Origin: CAZOZK01 sp964584245
Lineage (GTDB): Bacteria; Patescibacteriota; Microgenomatia; UBA1400; PJMF01
Length of the DNA stretch: 13,588 bases
NCBI GenBank assembly: GCA_964584245.1
Contig: CAZOZK010000023.1
Coordinates: forward strand, 1 to 13,588
Direction: 5' to 3'
The translations under genes were made by a program, and so were the position numbers. The notes below the pieces were generated by a model. The model ran no database searches. It was not told the DNA's origin and worked only from the letters and a program-made list of their open reading frames with translations. Positions 1 to 6,812 of this stretch are shown piece by piece. Within the stretch, counting starts at the first letter, position 1; every line of letters begins with the position of its first letter.

Positions 1-1
1 A

Positions 2-181
2 AAGCATAAGATTAGCAGCGGTAATACTGTCATTGAGTGGAAAAAAGTTCTCGGGTGCGGCAGTGAAAAAGGAGCTATCTTACTATCACATACATCTGCT
101 TGTGAAATTCAAAAAATTAGTGAGTTTGAAAAAAAATATCCTGAGTTTGCTAGTTTTCCCAAAGAATCTTATAATTATTAA
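2..181 (+). CDS. C-terminal end of an unrecognised protein, cut by the window edge
   Basis: The frame starting at base 2 is open from the left edge to a TAA at 179-181 and gives 59 residues beginning KHKISSGNTVIEWKKV and ending FASFPKESYNY. Its composition is normal for a globular protein: mixed charge, one GCGSEKG turn, and a lysine/glutamate-rich last third. I do not recognise the family. The real start lies outside the window. A different 60-residue ORF with an ATG at 33 overlaps it in another frame; I prefer this frame because it is open to the edge and has less biased composition. Directly after the stop, in the same frame, lies a Nudix-like tail, so this gene end may have been created by recombination into an older Nudix gene. 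Confidence 0.55.
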   Translation, partial: KHKISSGNTVIEWKKVLGCGSEKGAILLSHTSACEIQKISEFEKKYPEFASFPKESYNY

Positions 182-259
182 CTGGAAGCAGAAGCCATTG
201 TTGCCTTGGAGTTAGCTAAAAAAAACTCCCCAAGCATTTTGTTAAATAAAGTCTTATAA
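182..259 (+). pseudogene. Remnant of a Nudix hydrolase C-terminus
   Basis: Immediately after the TAA at 179-181 the same frame continues as LEAEAIVALELAKKNSP and closes with TAA at 257-259. This matches the last residues of the intact Nudix protein at 11240-11803 (DAEAIAAWELAKKKFP): about 11 of 16 positions are identical, including the AEAI and ELAKK blocks. In ADP-ribose-pyrophosphatase-type Nudix proteins this is the final helix after the catalytic fold. No start codon or Nudix box accompanies it, so it is not a gene. It is best read as the 3' scrap of a paralogue whose 5' part was replaced by the upstream ORF. Stop-codon readthrough of a fused protein is possible but less likely. Confidence 0.5.
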
Positions 260-294
260 TTTTGCTTATTTTAACAAATGAATAAACCTGTTTT

Positions 295-1299
295 ATGCCA
301 GAAAATGAACAATATCTTGATAAAGAATATATTGAACCAACAGTTACTTCTGATGAGTTAGAAACGCAAATTGAAGACATCCTTCTAAGAGCATGTACAT
401 CTCCACTTAATGATGAAGATGTTACTGAATTTCAACAAATACTTGCAGGCAGGGATTTACTTAAAGAAAAGTACCAATTTGATTTAGAAATGCTTCAACA
501 AGTTGCCGGAGCAGTAGATGCTTGGAAAAAGTTAGAAAAACTTCCCAAGGTACCCGCCTTTATGGAAGATACTCAAAAAAAACTTGCTGAAAGGAAAACT
601 GAAGTAGCAAGACTTAGAGAAATTATAGATATAGTAGCAGACGAAGATGTTTTAAAGGCAGCTAGTAATGCATATTTATTGATCACAGCAACTGGTTTGA
701 ACCGTAGATCAAATGACCAGCACAACCCTGACCAAATCAGCCAACAACGTGCTGCAGAATTAAAAAACAAACTTAACGACATTATTGCATTTGCTGTTTC
801 GAGAAAAATAGAACAACCAGCCATCGAAGAGGCCGGAAAAAAATGGGCTGAAGAAAAAAAGAAAAAAGAACGTGATAATGATTTAGCCGAAGCGCAAAAA
901 CTTAAATTACAACTCGTAATGTCTCGATATGAGACAAATACTACAAATCCTTTCATTCAAAATTCGGAAAATGAACAACTCATTCATAAAATCACAATAA
1001 TCCAAAAAAAATGGTTCGATAAACAATGGCCCTTAGAAGATGAAGAAGTTAACCTGCTTGCGAAAAATTGGACTGAAGGAGCAGCAGAAAGGAAAAGACA
1101 GGAAGCTATACGGGAAGCACAAAGACTTACAAAACAGCTCAAAGTGCTAAACACCATACTTACAGATCTTAAACCTGGACTGGAAGCCGAAAAGCAAAAA
1201 ATTCTTGATCAAAAATTAAATTTTGAAGGGAAGCTTGCTCAGTTAATGCAAGATAACAGTATTTCATTTAATGATTTTATAGTGAAAGAACCTACATAA
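295..1299 (+). CDS. Helical, charged protein with internal repeats; function unknown
   Basis: This 334-residue protein has no signal peptide and no membrane segment; it is nearly all predicted amphipathic helix, rich in K, E, Q and L. Two segments align without gaps at an offset of 75 residues: 178-207 (core KKWAEE...LAEAQKLKLQL) and 253-282 (core KNWTEG...IREAQRLTKQL), sharing the W, the E two residues later, the EAQ triplet, and the L and QL that follow it. DEDV motifs at 40-43 and 116-119 look like starts of similar units, giving perhaps four repeats. Coiled-coil pairing is likely between about 185 and 210 and between 262 and 322. The ATG at 295 has no Shine-Dalgarno; a TATAAT at 255-260 could be its -10. 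I do not recognise a family. It could be a scaffold or a structural protein, but nothing nearby fixes a role. Confidence 0.75.
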   Translation: MPENEQYLDKEYIEPTVTSDELETQIEDILLRACTSPLNDEDVTEFQQILAGRDLLKEKYQFDLEMLQQVAGAVDAWKKLEKLPKVPAFMEDTQKKLAERKTEVARLREIIDIVADEDVLKAASNAYLLITATGLNRRSNDQHNPDQISQQRAAELKNKLNDIIAFAVSRKIEQPAIEEAGKKWAEEKKKKERDNDLAEAQKLKLQLVMSRYETNTTNPFIQNSENEQLIHKITIIQKKWFDKQWPLEDEEVNLLAKNWTEGAAERKRQEAIREAQRLTKQLKVLNTILTDLKPGLEAEKQKILDQKLNFEGKLAQLMQDNSISFNDFIVKEPT

Positions 1300-1330
1300 C
1301 CATCTGATTGAATACTAACTGCTTTATACT

Positions 1331-1966
1331 ATGACTATATCCCAAGAATTCGATTGCCAAGTTGCCTCACTACTAGCCAAAGGTTACGCTAAACTTGCCG
1401 ATCTCACCGAAGAAGAATTCAAAAATCAATTAGAAGTACTTCGAGAAAAACTCCCCAAAGAAAGTGATACCTCTACAACAATTGACTTTGAAAAAGGAAC
1501 GCTCCCTTTCGTCATTGTCGTAAAAAACTCAGTAGTTTCTGCTGAACAAACCATGTCGCTCACCGAGAAAAATGGTGTGCTGGGCATTACAAAACTGTTT
1601 CCTCACACCTCTACAGACTTTGAGACCATTCCAGAAATTCAACTCCCCAACTCCCCATACTATCTGCTTATAGATATTGATAGAGGAAAAGAAAATATAA
1701 ACCTACCACCCAACGAAGCCATGACCCTGATTAAACAAGCTGGACGATCACCGCTTACTATTGATGAAGGAATTGCGATACTCACACATTATCCTGATTT
1801 TCTCATGAAAAATAATTGTTATTCGCTGCTTGCCTCACGCCATCAAGGTGACCAACGGGTGCCTGCAATTTGGATTAATGGCAAAAAACAACCAAACCTT
1901 GGGTGGTGTTGGGACGGCAACCCGCATACTTGGCTGGGTTCAGCTTCATGTAAATTCAGAATATAA
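1331..1966 (+). CDS. DUF5701 family protein
   Basis: The 211-residue product matches, from memory, the DUF5701 family across its whole length. The N-terminus is FDCQVASLLAKGYAKLADL. The middle has PFVIVVKN, then YLLIDIDRGKENINLPPNEA and GRSPLTIDEGIAILTHYP. The end is the family hallmark RVPAIWINGKKQPNLGWCW followed by NPHTWLGSASC. The family is soluble, common in actinobacteria, and has no established biochemical function that I know of. The protein ends with its usual Cys-containing motif, so it is full length. The start ATG lies 31 bp after the preceding gene. A TATACT at 1325-1330 directly abuts the ATG, too close to serve a start here, so the gene may be transcribed with the gene before it. 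Confidence 0.85.
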   Translation: MTISQEFDCQVASLLAKGYAKLADLTEEEFKNQLEVLREKLPKESDTSTTIDFEKGTLPFVIVVKNSVVSAEQTMSLTEKNGVLGITKLFPHTSTDFETIPEIQLPNSPYYLLIDIDRGKENINLPPNEAMTLIKQAGRSPLTIDEGIAILTHYPDFLMKNNCYSLLASRHQGDQRVPAIWINGKKQPNLGWCWDGNPHTWLGSASCKFRI

Positions 1967-1973
1967 CTAGGTA

Positions 1974-1979
1974 TATAGT
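1974..1979 (+). promoter_or_regulatory. Predicted -10 box (TATAGT) of the DUF1801 gene
   Basis: TATAGT matches TATAAT at 5 of 6 positions and ends 9 nt before the ATG at 1989. With a normal initiation distance, transcription would begin at or within a couple of bases of the start codon. No good -35 is visible 16-18 bp upstream (TAAATT at 1951-1956). Confidence 0.4.
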
Positions 1980-1988
1980 AGAGTAAAT

Positions 1989-2339
1989 ATGTTCAAAACC
2001 ATCGACGAATACATCTCCTCTTTCCCCAAAAATGTCCAGGAAAAATTGCAAGTCTTACGCAACACCATCAAAAAAGCTGCTCCAACTGCAACTGAAGCTA
2101 TCAGCTACCAAATGCCCACCTATAAACTGAACGGAAATCTAGTTCATTTTGCAGCATACGAGAAACACATTGGGTTGTATCCTGCACCGAGTGGTATCAG
2201 TGCATTTGAAAATGAATTAACACCCTATACCCATGCCAAAGGGTCTGTCCAATTTCCTCTAGATAAACCCTTGCCACTTAAGCTCATCACAAAAATCGTT
2301 ACATTTAGAGTGCAGGAAAACGAGCAAAAATCTCGTTAA
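1989..2339 (+). CDS. DUF1801 (YdhG/Fra-like) family protein
   Basis: This 116-residue protein carries the YdhG/DUF1801 fold signature: TIDEYISSFP at the N-terminus, LQVLRNTIKKAAP, then EAISYQMPTYKLNG, HIGLYPAPSGI, and KGSVQFPLDKPLPLKLI near the end. The family includes Bacillus YdhG (Fra), reported as a frataxin-like iron chaperone, but most members are uncharacterised, so iron handling is only a family-level suggestion. It is a small cytosolic protein of typical length. The last codons lie inside a 6-bp inverted repeat (AACGAG/CTCGTT, 2319-2337) without a T-tract. It is preceded by its own -10-like box and followed 31 bp later by a STAS-like gene. Confidence 0.85.
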   Translation: MFKTIDEYISSFPKNVQEKLQVLRNTIKKAAPTATEAISYQMPTYKLNGNLVHFAAYEKHIGLYPAPSGISAFENELTPYTHAKGSVQFPLDKPLPLKLITKIVTFRVQENEQKSR

Positions 2340-2340
2340 T

Positions 2341-2361
2341 GTAGTACAAAAGTAGTACAAT
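2341..2361 (+). promoter_or_regulatory. Tandem GTAGTACAA repeat overlapping a TACAAT -10 box
   Basis: GTAGTACAA occurs at 2341-2349 and again at 2352-2360, an 11-bp period that places both copies on one face of the helix. The second copy flows into TACAAT (2356-2361), a good -10 ending 9 nt before the ATG at 2371. A weak -35 (TCGTTA, 2333-2338) lies 17 bp upstream. This arrangement would suit a dimeric regulator covering the promoter. The regulator is unknown. Confidence 0.4.
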
Positions 2362-2370
2362 GAGGTCATT

Positions 2371-2736
2371 ATGAAACATTCTATTCGCCTAACCGAGAAA
2401 AATATTATTGAGATAGTCATTGATGGCCCGGTTACAGTCAATGAAGCCGTAAGCCTAGGTCATGAAGGTCGAACTATTGTAACAAAACTGCAAGACTCTG
2501 CGTTGCCAGTAAAAGTTCTTTTAGATTCAACAAGATCTCCACAAACTATGGATACAGAGGTTAGAAACATGGCTAGTATTATTTATAAAGATCTCCCGTT
2601 TGAGAAAATCGCAAGTTTTGGAGCATTTGGAGCTATTAAAGATCGACAAGAAGCTATATTCAAAAAAGCTGAAAAAATGAATCAAGTCAGATTCTTCTCA
2701 AATCGTGAAACCGCCGAAAAATGGCTACTGGAATAA
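2371..2736 (+). CDS. SpoIIAA/STAS-like domain protein
   Basis: The 121-residue product has the length and pattern of SpoIIAA-like (STAS superfamily) proteins: a strand pair at the N-terminus (IRLTEKNIIEIVIDGPV), a central VKVLLDSTRS, in which the DS pair falls where SpoIIAA-type proteins have their phosphorylatable serine, and the usual ending RFFSNRETAEKWLLE. Such proteins bind partner proteins or small lipophilic ligands; which one here is unknown. I see no membrane segment. GAGG at 2362-2365 lies 5 nt before the ATG and could act as a Shine-Dalgarno if the transcript starts early enough. The gene is followed after 14 bp by the phosphatase and may head that operon. Confidence 0.7.
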   Translation: MKHSIRLTEKNIIEIVIDGPVTVNEAVSLGHEGRTIVTKLQDSALPVKVLLDSTRSPQTMDTEVRNMASIIYKDLPFEKIASFGAFGAIKDRQEAIFKKAEKMNQVRFFSNRETAEKWLLE

Positions 2737-2750
2737 CTGAGTAAACACTT

Positions 2751-3566
2751 ATGATTCCAAATATTTTAGATGTTCTCAGGAAAGCCATTGATTCAGGAGC
2801 CCAAGTGGTCATGAGTAAATATGGCACTGACCTGGTGATTTCCACCAAAAGTAATCCTCAAGATTATGTCACCCAAGCTGATATTGAAACGCAGCGAGCA
2901 ATTCAGAATTCACTCATTGATCAGCTGACTAAACTTGGAATTGAAAAATCTGAGATTGGATTTATTGGTGAAGAATCACTTTTTGAAACTGCGAGACATC
3001 TCTTTATCATTGATCCAATCGACGGGACATCTTCGTTTATCAAAGGCAATGGTGAAGGCGCTTTTTGTATTTCAATCGCCTACGCATTTGATCAAAAAAT
3101 TACTGCGGGCATGGTTTTTGATCCACTCAAAGAGATATATTATTCTGTTCACAAAGGCCAAGGTGCATACAAAGCGACTATAGACTCTCGAGAAAAACTC
3201 ACAATTATCGACAAAAATGACTTGCTAGATTGTGCTGTAGGATACAATCTTGGTTCCGATCCAGTCACGAAAAATGAAATTTCCCTTTTCGGTCAAAAAT
3301 TACAAAACAATGTAGCTTCACTTACCAGATCTCATTCTTGCATTCTCACTTGTATTTCTGTATGTACAAATGAATTTCAACTGATATTCAGCGGCAAAAC
3401 ATTTATTTGGGATGTAGCTGTAGTACAATTGTTGTTAGAAGAATCTGGCGGAGTCCTAACTGACTGGGGTGGAAACGTACTAGTTTTAGATTTTGACAAA
3501 CCAAATCAACACTACAAAATACTCGCGGGGAATACAAAAACCATAACAAAAATACTAGCACTATGA
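2751..3566 (+). CDS. Inositol-monophosphatase-family phosphatase
   Basis: This 271-residue enzyme has the full Mg-binding site of the IMPase/CysQ/FBPase superfamily: GEES at 73-76, DPIDGTSSF at 88-96 (D88 and D91 as ligands), WD at 220-221 (D221), and an N-terminal DYVTQAD at 38-44. It should hydrolyse a small phosphomonoester such as inositol phosphate, 3'-phosphoadenosine 5'-phosphate, or a sugar phosphate; the motifs do not decide which. The fold is cytosolic and full length (family 250-280). No residue of the catalytic set is missing. Its TGA stop overlaps the ATG of the PfkB kinase (ATGA, 3563-3566), which implies translational coupling and perhaps a shared metabolite. Confidence 0.9.
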   Translation: MIPNILDVLRKAIDSGAQVVMSKYGTDLVISTKSNPQDYVTQADIETQRAIQNSLIDQLTKLGIEKSEIGFIGEESLFETARHLFIIDPIDGTSSFIKGNGEGAFCISIAYAFDQKITAGMVFDPLKEIYYSVHKGQGAYKATIDSREKLTIIDKNDLLDCAVGYNLGSDPVTKNEISLFGQKLQNNVASLTRSHSCILTCISVCTNEFQLIFSGKTFIWDVAVVQLLLEESGGVLTDWGGNVLVLDFDKPNQHYKILAGNTKTITKILAL

Positions 3567-4486
3567 ACAAAAACGACATTTCCCTCCTACTCCTAGCTGG
3601 CATCACTGATTCACATGCTTTGTATGAAGATGGCGTGCGAAAACGCTTTGGCGGTGGTGCTATGTATGGCGGAAAGACTGCTGCACAGCTAGGCATACAA
3701 ACACAAGTCCTCACAATTGGTGCTTCAGATATCGATGCAGGAATTTCAGAATTAGAGTCCGATGGAATTACAGTATACAAAGTTCCAACACAACAAAGTA
3801 ATAATTTTTCAAATGACTATCGCGGCAAGAGAAAAATTCAAATGCGATCTTTTGCAGAAAAACGCATCCAAAATTCTGATATTCCTGATGAATCAACACA
3901 TGTTAGTGCGGTGATTTTGTATCCTACGTATCATGAAGTTGATCCCTCAATTTTAAAAAAATTCCCAAATGCCCTCAAATATGTTGATGCATCAGGCTAC
4001 ATGCGAAATACATTGCCAAAGAATTCAGAAGAACTATATGAAGTAATCCCTGCAGACTGGAAAAATATTTCAGATTTTTTTGGAGTGGTAGATGTTGTTA
4101 AAATCAGCGATGAAGATGTGGAAAATTTGCACACTATTGGCCTAGACTCTACATATGATCCAATTGAAAAAGCTAAACAACTAAGTAGCAAAGGATTTCC
4201 AATTGTCATTCTTACTAGAGCAGATAAACCACCACTCGTGATCCAAAATGGCGAAGTTTCATTTGAAGTACCAATTCATCCTATTCAAGTGCAGGATCCA
4301 GCCGGTGCGGGCGAGGTCTTTGGGGTCGGGTTTGTGGTTGAATATTTATTATCTGGAGATTTAAAATCTGCAACAGCCTTTGGCAATGCCTGCGCATCAT
4401 ACAAAATCGCTGGTGAAAATTTTTCGTTTGAAACTGCACAAAAAAGAAAACAAGAAATTTTAGATAGCGTTTCTAAATCTGCATAG
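3563..4486 (+). CDS. PfkB-family carbohydrate kinase, atypical catalytic motif
   Basis: This 307-residue protein has PfkB/ribokinase-fold features: an early GGGAMYGGKTAAQLG (first substrate motif), ILTRADKPPLVI before the ATP site, and DPAGAGEVFGVGF at 245-257, the second PfkB signature. In the family this reads GAGD, with the Asp acting as catalytic base; here position 251 is Glu (codon GAG). The D-P-x-G-A-G-x-V-F wording recalls inositol-kinase-like members rather than ribokinase (DTTGAGD), but the substrate cannot be assigned. The overlap with the phosphatase makes a kinase/phosphatase pair on a related compound plausible. Either the Glu still works with reduced rate, or the protein has become a sugar sensor. 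Confidence 0.82.
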   Translation: MNKNDISLLLLAGITDSHALYEDGVRKRFGGGAMYGGKTAAQLGIQTQVLTIGASDIDAGISELESDGITVYKVPTQQSNNFSNDYRGKRKIQMRSFAEKRIQNSDIPDESTHVSAVILYPTYHEVDPSILKKFPNALKYVDASGYMRNTLPKNSEELYEVIPADWKNISDFFGVVDVVKISDEDVENLHTIGLDSTYDPIEKAKQLSSKGFPIVILTRADKPPLVIQNGEVSFEVPIHPIQVQDPAGAGEVFGVGFVVEYLLSGDLKSATAFGNACASYKIAGENFSFETAQKRKQEILDSVSKSA

Positions 4487-4518
4487 TCTTGCTTAATTCA
4501 GCTCAAAAATCTCAAAAT

Positions 4519-4800
4519 ATGAAATCCAACCAAAACTGGTTTGTCTACATTCTCGCTTGTGCAAACGGAACATACTACACGGGCATCACCACAGATCTTG
4601 TGGGACGAGTTGCAAAACACAATGCTGGAACAGGTGCAAAATATACCAACATGCACAAACCAGTTGCGCTAGCTTACACAGAAACAAGTGAAAATCGCTC
4701 ACTTGCATCAAAAAGAGAGTGGGAAATTAAGCAGCTGACCCATACACAAAAAAAAGCGTTGATTGATAGTAATGAGTTGATTCATAGTATTGTGAGGTAA
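4519..4800 (+). CDS. GIY-YIG domain protein (UPF0213/YhbQ-like)
   Basis: From the ATG at 4519 the product is 93 residues. It begins WFVYILACANGTYYTGIT, which contains the paired GIY/YIG strands (here VYI and YTG), followed by LVGRVAKHNAG with the catalytic-type Arg, GAKYT, and the final REWEIKQLT helix with the metal-binding Glu. Single-domain GIY-YIG proteins of this size are widespread; structure implies a nuclease fold, but the cellular role is mostly unknown. An in-frame TTG at 4489 would add 10 residues with no family similarity, so I chose the ATG. The gene starts 32 bp after the kinase stop and is probably the last gene of this operon. Confidence 0.85.
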   Translation: MKSNQNWFVYILACANGTYYTGITTDLVGRVAKHNAGTGAKYTNMHKPVALAYTETSENRSLASKREWEIKQLTHTQKKALIDSNELIHSIVR

Positions 4801-4823
4801 ACAGTATCACCACTGTTAATTTT
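4800..4823 (+). terminator. Possible weak intrinsic terminator after the GIY-YIG gene
   Basis: AACAGT (4800-4805) can pair with ACTGTT (4812-4817) around a 6-nt loop, and is followed by AATTTT. The stem is short and AT-rich, so termination would be inefficient at best. Confidence 0.3.
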
Positions 4824-4836
4824 GTCACTTTTTCGG

Positions 4837-4937
4837 TATACTATCCCCTTGCGTAAATTAGTACGATAAGAAGCATATTTTTCGCAGCGATTTTAGTACA
4901 GATCATTGCTATCCAGTCTTGGATAACAAAAAAAACT
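4837..4937 (+). promoter_or_regulatory. Predicted promoter and about 90-nt leader of the ABC-F gene
   Basis: TATACT at 4837-4842 is a good -10, but the best-placed -35 (TGTTAA, 4814-4819) is poor. The ATG at 4938 is 95 nt downstream, so this gene, unlike most here, would have a true 5' leader. The leader holds a TTAGTAC repeat (4858-4864 and 4893-4899) and a 6-bp hairpin TATCCA/TGGATA around a GTCT loop at about 4910-4925, followed by eight A residues. ABC-F genes in other bacteria are often controlled by leader attenuation; whether that applies here is inference. Confidence 0.35.
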
Positions 4938-6401
4938 ATGGCACAAAGCACAACAATAGTCCGATTCGACAAAGTATCTTTTACTTTTGGTCATGATAAA
5001 CACATTTTAAATGAGGTTAGTTTTTCTGTGCGTAGCGGCATGAAAATTGCATTGATGGGTCAAAACGGCGCAGGCAAAAGCACCTTATTTTCACTCATCA
5101 CCGGAAAAACAAAACCAGATACTGGTGTTATTAACGTTGATAATCAAATTACTGTTGCAACTGCACATCAGGTCATTCAACCAGAAGACAAAAAACTCAC
5201 TGTCGAAGAATATTTTCATGCCCACTACCCAGCTGTTTCTCACGAACTCAAAAAACGAATCAGCGCGGTGTTGGAAGTAGTAAACTTATCGGTGCCGATC
5301 GAGCGAAAAGTGTCAGATTTATCTGGTGGCCAACAAGCTCGCCTCCTCCTCGCAGTTGCACTGATTCAAAATCCAGATTTACTTTTGTTGGATGAGCCTA
5401 CCAATAACCTCGATTACTTGGGAATTTATCACCTAACTGAATTTTTGATGAACTACAAAAAAAGTGTCATTGTGATTTCTCACGATGCTGAATTTTTGAA
5501 TTCATTCACGCAGGGTGTGCTCTACTTAGATAGTTTTACCCATAAAATTGAACAGTATTCTGGTGACTACTTTGACGTTATTGAAGAAATTGCGGCGCGT
5601 ATCGAAAAAGAAAATCGACAAAACGCACGTTTAGCAAAAGAAATTCAAGAAAATAAAGATAAAGCCAACTACTTTGCCCACAAAGGTGGAAAAATGAGAA
5701 ATGTGGCTGCAAAAATGTGGGAAAAAATTGAAGAGTACGAAAGTGAAAAAGTTGATGTTCGCAAAGAAGACAAAACGATTCGACCATTTACTATTCCAGC
5801 TCAAAAAGATATTTCACATCTCACACTTACTTTTTCTTCATACGAAATAATTCAGAATCATCAAAAAGTCACCAAAGAAATAGATATTGTGATGGGCAAA
5901 AATTACCATCTGCAAATTGTTGGCCCAAATGGTATTGGTAAAAGCACACTCATTGAATCTCTGGCAACCGGAAATGCAAAAGGCGTTACCTTAAGTCCTG
6001 GTGTGCGAATCGGCTATTATCGCCAAGATTTTTCTACACTTAATTTTGATGATACAGTTCACCAGTCGTTGGTCAAAGCGTTGGCAGACTCACAAGGCGA
6101 CTCAACTGAGGAGCAACTTCGCTCTGTGGCAGCAGGATTTCTTATTACCAAAGATTTAATGAACACCAGAATTGGCAATTTATCTGAAGGACAAAAAGGA
6201 CTGGTCTCGTTTGCTCGTTTAGTCTTGCAACGACCGGGACTACTGATTTTGGACGAGCCAACCAACCACATAAATTTTCGCCATCTCCCAAGAATTGCAG
6301 AAGCGCTCAACGAATATCAAGGCGCAATGATTTTGGTCTCACACTCTATTGATTTTGTAAGTCAAATTCGAATCGACCAAATTCTCGATCTAGAAAAATA
6401 G
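4938..6401 (+). CDS. ABC-F family ATPase (ribosome-associated type)
   Basis: This 487-residue soluble protein has two ABC ATPase domains and no membrane segment, as in the ABC-F class, whose members act on the ribosome as translation factors or antibiotic-protection proteins. Domain 1: Walker A GQNGAGKST (41-49), signature LSGGQ (128-132), Walker B LLLLDEPTNNLD (148-159), H-switch SHD (181-183). The charged helical linker (about 210-275) fits the P-site tRNA interaction motif. Domain 2: Walker A GPNGIGKST (329-337), signature LSEGQ (415-419), Walker B LLILDEPTNHIN (435-446), SHS (468-470). Domain 2 differs at two usual positions: G to E in the signature and D to N after DEPTNH. Both catalytic Glu are present (153, 440). 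The protein is shorter than typical 530-640-residue housekeeping members. The subfamily is not assignable by eye. Confidence 0.9.
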   Translation: MAQSTTIVRFDKVSFTFGHDKHILNEVSFSVRSGMKIALMGQNGAGKSTLFSLITGKTKPDTGVINVDNQITVATAHQVIQPEDKKLTVEEYFHAHYPAVSHELKKRISAVLEVVNLSVPIERKVSDLSGGQQARLLLAVALIQNPDLLLLDEPTNNLDYLGIYHLTEFLMNYKKSVIVISHDAEFLNSFTQGVLYLDSFTHKIEQYSGDYFDVIEEIAARIEKENRQNARLAKEIQENKDKANYFAHKGGKMRNVAAKMWEKIEEYESEKVDVRKEDKTIRPFTIPAQKDISHLTLTFSSYEIIQNHQKVTKEIDIVMGKNYHLQIVGPNGIGKSTLIESLATGNAKGVTLSPGVRIGYYRQDFSTLNFDDTVHQSLVKALADSQGDSTEEQLRSVAAGFLITKDLMNTRIGNLSEGQKGLVSFARLVLQRPGLLILDEPTNHINFRHLPRIAEALNEYQGAMILVSHSIDFVSQIRIDQILDLEK

Positions 6402-6496
6402 TGTTCTCGCCTAAAACCTCATAGCGCATCCAATTTGCTCATACCGTTTTTGCCCAAAAATGATACAGTGTATGCACACTATTCGAAAGGGCCCAC

Positions 6497-6799
6497 ATGA
6501 TTCAAGCAACATGGAACAACCAGGTTATCGCTCAAGCTGAGCCTGAAGACACTATTTTGATTGAAGGCAACGTCTATTTTCCCCCAGAAGCAGTTGACCC
6601 CAGTTTTTTACGCGAATCTGACCACCACACAACCTGCCCTTGGAAAGGTGAGGCTTCTTATTTTGATATTGTTGTTGATGATGAGACAAATGAGAATGCT
6701 GCGTGGTATTATCCCGAGCCAAAAGAAGGTTCAATTCCACAAGTTGGCAAAGACTTTAGTAATTATGTAGCGTTTTGGAATGGCGTTGTAGTAGCGTAA
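6497..6799 (+). CDS. DUF427 family protein
   Basis: The 100-residue product carries the DUF427 pattern: ATWNNQVIAQAEPEDTILIEGNVYFP, then a TTCPWKG turn with the invariant Cys-Pro-W-K, YFDIVV, NAAWYYPEP, and a C-terminal YVAFW. The family is a small beta-rich cytosolic domain of unknown biochemical function, common in actinobacteria and cyanobacteria. The gene has the clearest Shine-Dalgarno of the window (AAAGGG, 6486-6491, 5 nt before the ATG), which supports this start. Uridine kinase follows after 13 bp, so the two are probably cotranscribed. Confidence 0.9.
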   Translation: MIQATWNNQVIAQAEPEDTILIEGNVYFPPEAVDPSFLRESDHHTTCPWKGEASYFDIVVDDETNENAAWYYPEPKEGSIPQVGKDFSNYVAFWNGVVVA

Positions 6800-6812
6800 C
6801 CAAGTATAAAAT

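Noticed and set aside
573..956. Minus-strand ORF of 127 residues, rich in Ser and Phe
   Set aside because: It lies wholly antisense to the helical protein; its S/F/L bias is the shadow of Lys/Glu/Gln-rich codons.
2319..2337. Hairpin AACGAG/CTCGTT at the end of the DUF1801 gene as a terminator
   Set aside because: Six base pairs with a 7-nt loop and no T-tract; it lies within the coding end.
4489..4518. TTG start adding ten residues to the GIY-YIG protein
   Set aside because: The extra residues have no family similarity, and an ATG follows right before the conserved domain.
4849..4870. Possible six-codon leader peptide (TTG start, ends TAA) in the ABC-F leader
   Set aside because: No ribosome-binding site, a rare start codon and chance expectation for so short a frame; no paired terminator/antiterminator found.
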